Positions 1 through 8,060 of a stretch of 64,000 nucleotides of DNA are shown in pieces (the first letter of the stretch is position 1; the number at the start of each line of letters is the position of its first letter). Source of the stretch: Sphingopyxis sp. H053 (GTDB taxonomy: Bacteria > Pseudomonadota > Alphaproteobacteria > Sphingomonadales > Sphingomonadaceae); assembly GCF_001468225.1 (NCBI RefSeq), contig NZ_LNRU01000003.1:432253-496252 (forward strand), in the 5' to 3' direction. The position numbers and the translations under genes were made by a program. The notes below the pieces were generated by a model. The model made no database searches. It had not been told where the DNA came from and saw only the letters and a program-made list of their open reading frames with translations.

Positions 1-968
1 TCGCTTCGCAGAATCACCCGTTTCGCAACCTTCGTCCCATTGGCGTCGACGAAAGGCGTGAAGCGCGCCTGCGAGCCGAACATGTCGCAGGGCGTCATTC
101 CGTTCGGTGCAGCACCGAATTTGCCGGTGTTCGAAAAGCGGCATTCCTCGACGCGGCCGTCGGCGCCCAGCAGCACCGTCATCGTCGCGCTGCCCGGCTC
201 TCCCAACGGGAAAGTCGGACCGGACGGAATCGATACGCCGGCGCCACCGTCCCCGGCGTCGCGTGGCAGCGCCCATTGGAATTTCGCCGCGACGACCCCC
301 TTCGTCGGCTTTCCCTCGCTGTCGAGCGCCGGCAAGAATTTGCCGTCGCTGCGCATCAACGCGCATGCTGCCGCGTCGAGCGTGGCGGACAGGCTGCTTT
401 CATTGACCTTACAACCCGCGACCTGCCCGGCACTGTCGATATTGAGTTCCATGTGGACCACGCCCTCCTCGCGCGCAGCGCGCGCTGCCGCGGGATAGTG
501 GGCGGCGGGGTCGATGCGCTTGAACGCATCGTCGGGGATCGCACCGCGCGGCCAGCTTTCCTGAGCCGGGTCGAGGTCGAAGCCAGCCACCGCTACTGGA
601 TAGGTGCCTTTCCCGGGGATCTGCCAGCGTATCCGGTTGCTGTATGTCCCGCCGACAGCGTCGCCGCGCGCGTTGCGCCCCGGCGTAAAGCGCGCGCGTT
701 GCAGGATCAGCTGGCAGGTCAGCGCATCGAGATCGCCATGGCCGCTCGGCGCGATGATGTCGCAGCCCGTGGGCAGACCGTCAGCGCCGATCGTCAGTTT
801 GAATCCTGTCGTTCCTTCGCGCTCCTCGCGCATCGCGCTCGCCGGATAGTCGTCGTTCGTGACCCAGCTTCCCGGATTGGTCGCCGGTGCCATCCCCTTT
901 TCCACGTCTGCGGCGTCTCCTTGCGCCGCAGCCAGCGCCAGCACGATCGCTATCCCCGATTGCAACAT
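1..968 (-). CDS. TonB C-terminal-domain protein, 3' end cut by window edge
   Basis: The minus strand is open from an ATG at 968 to the window edge (at least 322 codons). It starts with a short hydrophobic leader ending AAAQGDAA, so the product is probably exported or anchored. Three TonB_C-like units follow: a YPASAMREEREG unit around residue 41, a YPAAARAAREEG unit around residue 157, and a third with VLLGADGRVEECRF near the visible end. Each has the strand pattern seen in TonB-family C-terminal domains (G.V....I...G.V..C.V). I see no long Pro-rich TonB linker, so this is more likely a multi-domain TonB-like periplasmic protein than the classical energy transducer. It is 14 bp downstream of the next minus-strand gene. 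The partner is unknown. Confidence 0.7.
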   Translation of the reverse strand, partial: MLQSGIAIVLALAAAQGDAADVEKGMAPATNPGSWVTNDDYPASAMREEREGTTGFKLTIGADGLPTGCDIIAPSGHGDLDALTCQLILQRARFTPGRNARGDAVGGTYSNRIRWQIPGKGTYPVAVAGFDLDPAQESWPRGAIPDDAFKRIDPAAHYPAAARAAREEGVVHMELNIDSAGQVAGCKVNESSLSATLDAAACALMRSDGKFLPALDSEGKPTKGVVAAKFQWALPRDAGDGGAGVSIPSGPTFPLGEPGSATMTVLLGADGRVEECRFSNTGKFGAAPNGMTPCDMFGSQARFTPFVDANGTKVAKRVILRS

Positions 969-982
969 TGCCCCCTCCCCCT

Positions 983-1501
983 TCATCCCAATTGCGGGTT
1001 CAAGCCCTTTACTTCGATCAGAAAGCTCTTCGGCTTCTTGAACAATTTGCTCTTCCGGTCGACCCTCAACCCGACGACTTCGGCCAGCTCCATCACGAAA
1101 TGAACGCAGTTGCGCTTGTTCAGGCTGTAGCTCGGCTGCTCGCGGTCGCGCCATTCGGCAACTTTGGCCATCACCAGCGCATAGGTCGCATCGTCGACCG
1201 TCACGTCGAACTGGCGATCGCTCTTGGCGATATAATCGGGCTCGGACGATTCCACCTTGCCCTTCACCGATCCGAGCAGAATCGCGGGGCTGACTGAAAC
1301 GGCGGTGAAACCGTAATTGGCGTCGACCACCTCGCCCGTCGCATCGAGTGTGCCCTTCATCACGATGAAGGCATGCGGGAACCGGTCGCCGAAATCATGG
1401 CTGTAGAAACTCACGACCACCTCGGCGCGCGCCGGGGCGGTGAGGCCCGCGCACAGCATCAGCAACGACAGGAAGAAAAAGCGAAGGCCGCGGGTCATCA
1501 T
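983..1501 (-). CDS. Secreted protein with LRAT/NlpC-P60-like (permuted papain fold) motif
   Basis: A 172-residue protein with a clear signal peptide: a charged start, a hydrophobic stretch at residues 8-21 and an APARA-E cleavage site near residue 26. It has a conserved-looking histidine early (PHAFIVMKG, His43) and a NKRNCVHFV motif late (Cys132, His134). His-first, Cys-later order with an NC.HFV motif is characteristic of permuted NlpC/P60-like enzymes such as LRAT and H-rev107, so a cysteine peptidase, amidase or acyltransferase acting in the periplasm is possible. This is inferred from two motifs only. It may be co-transcribed with the TonB-domain gene 14 bp downstream. Confidence 0.6.
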   Translation of the reverse strand: MMTRGLRFFFLSLLMLCAGLTAPARAEVVVSFYSHDFGDRFPHAFIVMKGTLDATGEVVDANYGFTAVSVSPAILLGSVKGKVESSEPDYIAKSDRQFDVTVDDATYALVMAKVAEWRDREQPSYSLNKRNCVHFVMELAEVVGLRVDRKSKLFKKPKSFLIEVKGLNPQLG

Positions 1502-1610
1502 CGGCGCCCTCTTAGCGAGCCGTGCTTCGCCTTGCCAAGCCGCGATTGCCGCTTGACGGAAACGTCAACTTCGCATCTTGTCGCGCTGACATCAATGTAA
1601 GGAGGGGCCC

Positions 1611-2414
1611 ATGGCACGAAAGGCGATTTTCATCACCGGCGGTGGATCGGGGATCGGCCGTGCGGTTGCGCGCCATTTCGCCGGGCAGGGCTGGTTTGTC
1701 GGCATCGCCGACGTCAACCGCGCCGGGATCGATGAAACCGCCGCGCTGCTTCCCGAAGGCGCGTCGTCGCGCCATGTGATGGATGTCCGCGATCGCGACC
1801 AGTGGAAGGCCGCACTCGACGAATTTGCGAAAGCCAGCGGCGGCCGCCTCGACGTCCTCTTCAACAACGCCGGCATCGGCACGGGCGGGCAGTTCGCCGA
1901 TATGCCCCCGGCCGAGGCCGATCGGTTGATCGCGATCAATTTCGGCGGCGTCGTCAACGGCATCTATATGGCGCTGCCGCTCCTGCGCGCGACCCCGGGA
2001 TCGACAATCCTCAACACCGGATCGGCGTCGGGATTCTACGGGGTCGCGGGCCTCGCCATCTATTCGGCGACCAAGTTCGCGGTACGCGGCCTCACCGAAG
2101 CGCTCGAAATCGAATTCGCCAAACATTGCATCAAGGTCCGTTCGCTGATGCCGGGCTTCATCGACACGCCCCTGCTCGATCAGGTCAGCGCCGACAGCAA
2201 CGAACCCGCGCGCACCCGCCTGTCCGACAGCGGCTTCGAAATCGTCCCCGTCGAGCGTGTCGCCGAGGCGGCGTGGGACGCGGTGCACGGGACGAGCGTC
2301 CACACCACGGTCGGCAAGATGGCGAAGCGCCTGTCACGCCTCGCGCGCTGGTTCCCCGGGCTGATCGTCCGCCAGTCGAAGAAGATCGACGGGCTGGGCG
2401 CCGCGGCGCACTGA
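1611..2414 (+). CDS. SDR family NAD(P)-dependent oxidoreductase
   Basis: A 267-residue classical short-chain dehydrogenase. The cofactor motif is TGGGSGIGRA near the N terminus, followed by NNAG at about residues 87-90, the catalytic serine in NTGSASG, and the YSATK catalytic Tyr/Lys pair near residues 148-152. A very strong ribosome binding site (AAGGAGG) sits 5-10 bases before the ATG at 1611. The C-terminal extension is rich in Arg and Lys. The substrate cannot be told from sequence. It is divergent from the exported-protein genes at 1-1501 and ends in an intergenic inverted repeat. Confidence 0.9.
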   Translation: MARKAIFITGGGSGIGRAVARHFAGQGWFVGIADVNRAGIDETAALLPEGASSRHVMDVRDRDQWKAALDEFAKASGGRLDVLFNNAGIGTGGQFADMPPAEADRLIAINFGGVVNGIYMALPLLRATPGSTILNTGSASGFYGVAGLAIYSATKFAVRGLTEALEIEFAKHCIKVRSLMPGFIDTPLLDQVSADSNEPARTRLSDSGFEIVPVERVAEAAWDAVHGTSVHTTVGKMAKRLSRLARWFPGLIVRQSKKIDGLGAAAH

Positions 2415-2470
2415 GCTATTCGGCAGTGGCGCCGGCTTCGGGGTGAGCAGGTGCGGTTCCCCCACCCACT

Positions 2471-2545
2471 TCGTCATCCCGGACTTGATCCGGGATCCAC
2501 GACGATGGTGCGGCCATGGATCCCGGATCAAGTCCGGGATGACGA
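2471..2545. repeat. Intergenic inverted repeat, GATCCGGGAT family
   Basis: Two perfect 29-bp arms (2471-2499 and 2517-2545) around a 17-bp spacer. They are built from TCCCGGACTTGATCCGGGA and its complement. Closely related copies occur at 45921-46003 and 48565-48638, all between genes. It could act as a bidirectional terminator or mRNA-stabilising hairpin; it has no coding potential. Confidence 0.9.
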
Positions 2546-2576
2546 TGATAGATAGGTCAGGTCGAAAACTTGCCGG

Positions 2577-3287
2577 CTATTTTGCGTTCCCGCACGTCAC
2601 CGACCCACTACCCACATTGCGCACCGTACAGACCGGCCTACCCAGCACGACGGTCTTGCCGATCCCGCGCGAGGTGATCGCCGCGCTCTTCACCGCGCGC
2701 AGGATGTGATCGCCCGCCCCCTCGCTGTCGCTGATCAGCTCGTCGACCGCCAGCGCGCCCGCGTCGACCGCGCCCGCACCCGACAATGTCATCTGCGCGT
2801 TCTTGGCGGCGCCGCCGAGGGTCATCGTACCGTTTCCGATCATCGCGACCTGCAACCGATCGGTACTAATCTGGCCGACGGCCAGCCGCCCGGGCCCGCG
2901 CAGGCCGACCATCGCGCGCTGTCCTTTCAGTCTGTCGATCTGGAGCGACCCCGCGCCCGAAAGCGTCGCCGCGCGCAGGTTCGCGGCATTGATGCGAACC
3001 GTCACCGGACCGCGCGGCCCGCGGCGCTTCTCGTCGCCCGCGAACTGGCGCTCGCTGATCACCAGCTTGCCGTCGCGCGCTTCGACGCTCAGCCGGTCGA
3101 GCGCGTCCTGCGGCCCGGTGGCCACGGCGCTGACCGGCGCCCGCGTCACGACCTCGACCGTCACATCGGCGCTGACGTCGATCGTCTCGAAACTGGTGAG
3201 GCCAAAACGCTTTTCGGCGCCCCATGCGGGGCCGGCAGCAAGCAGGGCGGCGGCCGCGATCGCGGCGCATCTTGTGGCAAGCGTCAT
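2577..3287 (-). CDS. Exported GIN-domain (DUF2807) protein
   Basis: A 236-residue protein with a Sec signal peptide (LAAGPAWGA, cut near residue 23). The body is the head GIN domain (DUF2807): an FETIDVSADVTVEVV strand block, then repeated beta-turn units such as TLSGAGSLQID and MTLSGAGAVDAG that would form a right-handed beta-helix. No enzymatic role is known for the family; members are periplasmic or surface proteins of unknown function. A second, diverged GIN-domain gene lies 43 bp upstream on the same strand, so the pair probably forms one transcript and may be an old duplication. Start: ATG at 3287 preceded by AAGG. Confidence 0.85.
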   Translation of the reverse strand: MTLATRCAAIAAAALLAAGPAWGAEKRFGLTSFETIDVSADVTVEVVTRAPVSAVATGPQDALDRLSVEARDGKLVISERQFAGDEKRRGPRGPVTVRINAANLRAATLSGAGSLQIDRLKGQRAMVGLRGPGRLAVGQISTDRLQVAMIGNGTMTLGGAAKNAQMTLSGAGAVDAGALAVDELISDSEGAGDHILRAVKSAAITSRGIGKTVVLGRPVCTVRNVGSGSVTCGNAK

Positions 3288-3330
3288 GGTGCCGCCTTAC
3301 CCCGTCCGGGCAGGCGGCACCAGCGTGGCA

Positions 3331-4083
3331 TCATTTGCAGGTCGCGGTGCCCGAACCCATTTGCCGCGTCGAACAGCTCGCGCCGCCGCCAAGCGTCACA
3401 TCGCCCGACCCGAGGATGCGGATATCGGCCTTTCCGGTCGCCTGTGCGTCGACATTGCCCGATCCGGTGACCGATACCTCGAGCGTCGTTGCGACGAGCC
3501 CGTCGGCGTCGATATCGCCCGACCCGGTGACGCTGAGCTCGCCCGACCCGATCGTGCCGCTGCCGATCTCGATATCGCCCGATCCCGACACGGTGATGTC
3601 GGCGCGCTTGCCGGTCAGCTTGGCGACCTTCAGGTCGCCCGACCCGGTGACCACCGCCTCAACCGCGTCACCGTCGACCGCGTCGGCGTCGATCGTTCCC
3701 GATCCGGTCAGGCGCACCTTGTTCAGCCGAGGCAGGGTGATCGCGATATCGACGTCATCCTCGTCGTTGCTCGAAAAGCTGAAACCCTCGCGCTTGCGGC
3801 CGATCTTCAAATCGGGACCGTCGAGTTTGATCTCGAGCCGGTCGAGCGCTTCCTTGCGGCCACGCGCGCTGATCGAGAAGCTGTCGCCCTGACGGATGGT
3901 GACGTCGTCGGGACCCGAAACCTCGACCGCGGTAAAGCCGGTCAGATCATAGGTCTGCGTCGTGATCGGACCGACGCTGGCCGGCGGCCCGCCCCGTTCG
4001 GCCGGCTTGTCGTTGCTCGGCGCCGCGCCGTTGCAGCCGGTCACAAGCGCCAGCGGCAAAATCGCCATCATCCAGTTCCGCAT
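3331..4083 (-). CDS. GIN-domain (DUF2807) lipoprotein
   Basis: About 250 residues. The N terminus is a lipoprotein signal with lipobox LVTGC, so the product is predicted to be lipid-anchored in the envelope. The GIN domain follows (TYDLTGFTAVEVSGPDDVTI), then many VTGSGDI/VSGSGDI turn repeats typical of a parallel beta-helix, ending in a Cys pair (CSTRQMGSGTATC). I chose the ATG at 4083 because AGGAG lies 7 bases upstream; the adjacent ATG at 4086 is also possible. Reading further upstream gives a low-complexity stretch with no signal. The role is unknown; it sits upstream of the paralogue at 2577-3287. Confidence 0.85.
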   Translation of the reverse strand: MRNWMMAILPLALVTGCNGAAPSNDKPAERGGPPASVGPITTQTYDLTGFTAVEVSGPDDVTIRQGDSFSISARGRKEALDRLEIKLDGPDLKIGRKREGFSFSSNDEDDVDIAITLPRLNKVRLTGSGTIDADAVDGDAVEAVVTGSGDLKVAKLTGKRADITVSGSGDIEIGSGTIGSGELSVTGSGDIDADGLVATTLEVSVTGSGNVDAQATGKADIRILGSGDVTLGGGASCSTRQMGSGTATCK

Positions 4084-4207
4084 CATCAATCTCCTCTGTG
4101 TATTGCTTGCATAACACACGATCGTCGTCGCTGTCCAGCGGTCTGCCATCTTGTCGCCACCTTCGGCGTCCAGAGGGCAATTTCTCCCCGAAACCGAAAG
4201 CCCGACC

Positions 4208-4684
4208 ATGAGCGTAGCCTTTCGCCGCGAGAGCGACGACGAGCATAAGGAACCCGAATTCGAGCTGCCCATCGCGGTCGGCCCGAACCTGGTGACCCCG
4301 CGCGGACTGCGCCTGCTTGGCGAAGAGGTCACGCGGCTTGAGCGCGAGATCGCGGGAACCGCAGACGAGGACGCGCGCAAGAAGTTGCAGCGCCGCCTGC
4401 GCTATTTCCATACGCGGCAATCGACCGCCGAGGTGCAGGCACCGCCCGCCGATGGCAGCGTCGGCATCGGCAGCCGCGTGACGTACCGGCTGAACAAGGC
4501 CGAAAAGACGATCACCATCGTCGGCGGCGACGAAGCCGACCCGGCACGCGGCCATATCGCCTTTTCCGCTCCGCTCGCGCGTGCGCTGATGGGCGCCGAG
4601 ACCGGCGAGAGCGTCGAATATCAGGACCGCGAGGATGCGATCGCGATCCTCGCCGCCGAAGCCGATCCGGAGACGCAGACATGA
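4208..4684 (+). CDS. GreA/GreB-family transcription elongation factor
   Basis: A 158-residue protein with the GreA/GreB layout. The N-terminal half (about residues 30-80) is a charged coiled coil that in the family reaches into the RNA polymerase secondary channel. The C-terminal half is the FKBP-like domain, seen in IGSRVTYRL, ITIVGGDEADPARGHIAFSAPLARALMGAETGESVEY. It likely stimulates transcript cleavage in stalled polymerase, or modulates polymerase as Gre paralogues do. The start at 4208 excludes an upstream in-frame extension without family similarity. Its stop overlaps the start of the next small gene (ATGA), so the two are translationally coupled. Confidence 0.85.
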   Translation: MSVAFRRESDDEHKEPEFELPIAVGPNLVTPRGLRLLGEEVTRLEREIAGTADEDARKKLQRRLRYFHTRQSTAEVQAPPADGSVGIGSRVTYRLNKAEKTITIVGGDEADPARGHIAFSAPLARALMGAETGESVEYQDREDAIAILAAEADPETQT

Positions 4685-4860
4685 AAGACAAGTTCGAACG
4701 CCACAAACAGCCGTGGACCCCGGCCGAGATCGACAAGCTCCACACGCTCGCCAAAAAGGGCATGCCGCTGAAGTCGATCGCGAAAGCGCTGACGCGCAGC
4801 GAGGAGTCGGTGAAGGCGCGCGCCAAGGCCGACAGCCTTCCGATCGCAAAGCTGCACTGA
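4681..4860 (+). CDS. Small SANT/Myb-like helical protein
   Basis: A 59-residue protein whose start overlaps the stop of the Gre-family gene by 4 bases. The sequence (KQPWTPAEIDKLHTLAKKG, then SIAKALTRSEESVKARAKA) reads as a short SANT/Myb-like or GcrA-like three-helix domain with a Trp near the start and a recognition-helix-like SEESVKARA. Very basic composition suggests nucleic-acid binding. The tight coupling to a Gre factor hints at a transcription-related role, but the function is inferred only from the fold. Confidence 0.75.
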   Translation: MKDKFERHKQPWTPAEIDKLHTLAKKGMPLKSIAKALTRSEESVKARAKADSLPIAKLH

Positions 4861-4866
4861 TCCACC

Positions 4867-6045
4867 ATGTCCTCCAATGAATTTGATGCCATCGTGCTGG
4901 GTGCCGGCGCGGCCGGGCTGATGTGCGCCGCGGTCGCGGGCGCGCGCGGCCGCCGCGTGCTGCTGCTCGACCACGCCGACGCGGTGGGCAAGAAAATCCT
5001 CATCTCGGGCGGCGGGCGCTGCAATTTCACCAATGTGAATAGCGCGCCCGACCGCTTCATCTCGGCGAACCCGCATTTCGCGAAATCGGCGCTCGCACGC
5101 TACACTCCCGCCGATTTCATCGCGCTCGTCGAACGCCACGGCATCGCCTATCATGAAAAGACGCTCGGCCAGCTCTTCTGCGACGGCTCGGCGAAACAGA
5201 TCGTCGCGATGCTGCTCGAAGAGGCCGCAAAAGCCGGCGTCGACGTCCGCACCGGCCAGCCGGTGAGCGATGTCACCCACGCCGACGGCAAATTCACCGT
5301 CCGCTTCGGCGATCAGAGTTTCACCGCCGCGGCGCTCGTCATCGCGACCGGCGGGCCGTCGATCCCCAAGATGGGCGCGACGGGCTTCGCTTATGACCTT
5401 GCGCGCCAGTTCGGATTGAAAGTGGTCGAGCCACGCCCCGCGCTCGTTCCGTTGACGCTCGGCGGCGACGATGTGCTGTTCCGCGAATTGTCGGGAATCG
5501 CCGCCCCCGTCGAAGCGCGCGCGGGCAAGGCCGCCTTCCGCGAAGCCGCGCTCTTCACCCACCGCGGCCTCTCCGGCCCCGCGATCCTGCAGGTCAGCAG
5601 CTATTGGCGTCACGGCGAACCCGTGACGATCGACCTCTTGCCCGATGCCCCGCAAGGCTGGCTGCACGACGCCAAACACACCCGTCCCCGCATCACCCTG
5701 CGCGCGGCCTTGGGCGCGTTGCTTCCCGACCGACTCGCCGAAACCCTCGCCGAACGCCTTGCGCTTCCCGGCGAACTCGGCGCCCAGACCGACCGCAAGC
5801 TCGCCGATGCAGAGGCGCAGCTAGCGGGCTGGATTTTCCGTCCGAACGGCACAGAAGGCTTCGCCAAAGCCGAGGTCACGGTCGGCGGAATCTCGACTGC
5901 AAACCTATCCTCGCAAACAATGATGGCCAAAACCGTCCCGAACCTCTATGCGGTCGGCGAAGCCGTAGATGTCACAGGGTGGTTAGGCGGCTATAATTTT
6001 CAATGGGCCTGGGCCAGCGGACACGCTGCCGGACAGGTGATTTAA
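4867..6045 (+). CDS. YhiN/HI0933-family FAD-dependent oxidoreductase
   Basis: A 392-residue flavoprotein of the HI0933/YhiN/BaiN family. Visible are the dinucleotide-binding motif VLGAGAAGLMCAA at residues 9-21, the family signature GKKILISGGGRCNFTN near residue 42, the ATGGPSIPKMGATG block mid-protein, and the C-terminal VGEAVDVTGWLGGYNFQWAWASG motif region. The physiological substrate of most members is unknown; gut BaiN members reduce bile acid intermediates. It follows the small SANT-like gene by 6 bases and probably shares its transcript. Confidence 0.9.
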   Translation: MSSNEFDAIVLGAGAAGLMCAAVAGARGRRVLLLDHADAVGKKILISGGGRCNFTNVNSAPDRFISANPHFAKSALARYTPADFIALVERHGIAYHEKTLGQLFCDGSAKQIVAMLLEEAAKAGVDVRTGQPVSDVTHADGKFTVRFGDQSFTAAALVIATGGPSIPKMGATGFAYDLARQFGLKVVEPRPALVPLTLGGDDVLFRELSGIAAPVEARAGKAAFREAALFTHRGLSGPAILQVSSYWRHGEPVTIDLLPDAPQGWLHDAKHTRPRITLRAALGALLPDRLAETLAERLALPGELGAQTDRKLADAEAQLAGWIFRPNGTEGFAKAEVTVGGISTANLSSQTMMAKTVPNLYAVGEAVDVTGWLGGYNFQWAWASGHAAGQVI

Positions 6046-6112
6046 GCCCATTGAGCCCCTTTTCCGTCGGCCCGTCACCGCACCGGTGACCGCCCATATT
6101 ATTGAGATAAAA

Positions 6113-7960
6113 ATGCCTTTCGAAAATCTTTCTCCCGTCCTTTCGGACGCCCTTGTCGCGCGCGGCTATGAAGCGCTCACCCCCGTCCAGACGCAAGTCA
6201 CCGAAGGCGAGGCCAAAGGCCGCGACCTGCTCGTCTCCGCGCAGACCGGCTCGGGCAAGACCGTCGCGTTCGGCCTCGCGATGGCCGACGAGCTGATCGA
6301 GGATGGCCGCCTGCCCTTCGCGACCTCGCCGCTAGCGCTGATCGTCGCGCCGACGCGCGAACTCGCGCTGCAGGTCAGCCGCGAACTCGGCTGGCTCTAT
6401 GCCAAGGCGGGCGCGCGCATCGCGACCTGCGTCGGCGGCATGGACGCCAGCAAGGAACGCCGTGCTTTGGGTCAGGGCGTGCAGATCGTCGTCGGCACCC
6501 CGGGTCGCCTGCGCGATCACCTCGAACGCGGCGCGCTCGACCTCACCGCGCTCCGCGTCGCCGTCCTCGACGAAGCCGACGAAATGCTCGACATGGGCTT
6601 TCGCGACGACCTTGAGGAAATCCTCGACGGCACCCCCGCAACGCGCCGCACGCTTCTCTTCTCGGCGACGCTGCCGAAGCCGATCGTCCAGCTCGCCAAG
6701 CGTTACCAGCAGGATGCGCTGCGCATCTCGACCGTCGGCGAAGACCGCGGCCATGGCGACATCGCCTATCAGGCGGTGACCGTCGCCCCCGCCGACATCG
6801 AGGGCGCCGTCGTCAACCTGCTTCGTCTCCACGACGCCGAAACCGCGATGCTGTTCTGCGCGACGCGCGACAATGTCCGCCGCCTCCACGCCAGCCTGGT
6901 AGAACGCGGTTTCGCCGCGGTCGCGCTGTCGGGCGAGCATAGCCAGAATGAGCGCAACGCCGCGCTGCAGGCGCTCCGCGACCGCCGCGCCAAGGTCTGC
7001 GTCGCGACCGACGTCGCCGCGCGCGGTATCGATCTTCCGACGCTCAGTCTCGTCATCCACGTCGAAATTCCGCGCGACGCCGAAGCGCTCCAGCACCGTT
7101 CGGGCCGCACCGGCCGCGCGGGCAAAAAGGGCACCGCGGTCATCATCGTCCCCTACCCGCGCCGCCGCCGCGTCGACGGCATGCTGCGCGGGGCGCGCAT
7201 CGAAGCCGAATGGATGGACGCGCCGACCGCCGCCGACGTGCGCAAGCGCGATCAGGAACGTTTGATGGAGAAATTGCTCACGCCGGTCGAGCATGAGCCC
7301 GAGGATATCGAACTCGCGCAGCGCCTGATGGCCGAGCGCACCCCCGAGGATATCGCGGCATCGCTCGTCCAGGCGCACCGCGCGCTGATGCCGCCGCCCG
7401 AGGATCTCCTCGACAACAGCCCGCGTGGCCGCGATGCTGCCGGTCGCCCCGAGCGCGGCGAACGTTTCGAACGTCCGGAGCGCGGTGGCGATCACCGCGA
7501 GGGCTTCGAAGACAGCGTCTGGTTCCGCCTCAATATCGGCCGCCACCAGAATGCCGACCCGCGCTGGATCCTGCCTTTGCTCTGCCGCCGCGGCCATGTG
7601 AGCAAGAACGAGATCGGCGCGATCCGCATCGGTCCCAAGGAAACGATGTTCAACATCCCGCGTGGCATAGCCGATCGCTTCGCCGAAGCGGTGGTGCGCA
7701 GCGCCAACGCCGATGGCGAGGACGACAGCGGCGTGTCGATCACGCCAGCGCCCGACGGCCCGACCTATCCGCCGCGCCGCGACAAGGGTCCGCGCGACAA
7801 CGCGCCCCGCAGCACGCTCGGCCGTGCGCCGGGCGGCGACCGCGGTTTCGGCGATCGTTCGGGTCCGCGCGGCCCGCGTGGCCCCGGCGGTCCCGGCGGC
7901 AATGAACGCTACAAGCCCAAGCCCTTCGGTCAGCGCAGTCCGCGCCGTCCGTCGAAATAA
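6113..7960 (+). CDS. DEAD-box RNA helicase with DbpA-type RNA-binding domain
   Basis: A 615-residue ATP-dependent RNA helicase. Walker A is AQTGSGKT, motif Ia PTRELALQ, motif II DEAD (VLDEADEMLDMGF), motif III SAT, and motif VI HRSGRTGRAG. After a linker there is a DbpA-like RNA-binding domain (VWFRLNIGRHQNADPRWILP to IPRGIADRFAEAV), then an RGG/RGP-rich basic tail that may bind RNA. This layout matches DeaD/CsdA-type helicases of ribosome assembly and cold adaptation. I chose the ATG at 6113 (MPFENLSP, the usual family N terminus) over 27 upstream bases. A strong terminator follows. Confidence 0.92.
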   Translation: MPFENLSPVLSDALVARGYEALTPVQTQVTEGEAKGRDLLVSAQTGSGKTVAFGLAMADELIEDGRLPFATSPLALIVAPTRELALQVSRELGWLYAKAGARIATCVGGMDASKERRALGQGVQIVVGTPGRLRDHLERGALDLTALRVAVLDEADEMLDMGFRDDLEEILDGTPATRRTLLFSATLPKPIVQLAKRYQQDALRISTVGEDRGHGDIAYQAVTVAPADIEGAVVNLLRLHDAETAMLFCATRDNVRRLHASLVERGFAAVALSGEHSQNERNAALQALRDRRAKVCVATDVAARGIDLPTLSLVIHVEIPRDAEALQHRSGRTGRAGKKGTAVIIVPYPRRRRVDGMLRGARIEAEWMDAPTAADVRKRDQERLMEKLLTPVEHEPEDIELAQRLMAERTPEDIAASLVQAHRALMPPPEDLLDNSPRGRDAAGRPERGERFERPERGGDHREGFEDSVWFRLNIGRHQNADPRWILPLLCRRGHVSKNEIGAIRIGPKETMFNIPRGIADRFAEAVVRSANADGEDDSGVSITPAPDGPTYPPRRDKGPRDNAPRSTLGRAPGGDRGFGDRSGPRGPRGPGGPGGNERYKPKPFGQRSPRRPSK

Positions 7961-7968
7961 ACCCTGAA

Positions 7969-7995
7969 CCCCTCCCCCGACGGGGAGGGGCTTTT
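7969..7995 (+). terminator. Rho-independent terminator after the DEAD-box helicase
   Basis: A perfect 9-bp GC stem (CCCCTCCCC and GGGGAGGGG) with a 4-base loop followed by CTTTT, 8 bases after the helicase stop codon. Confidence 0.85.
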
Positions 7996-8060
7996 ATCGC
8001 ACCGCCCTTGCGCTCTTCCGTCCGGCCCACCAGATGGTCCGGACAGCAGGAGAGCGGCGC

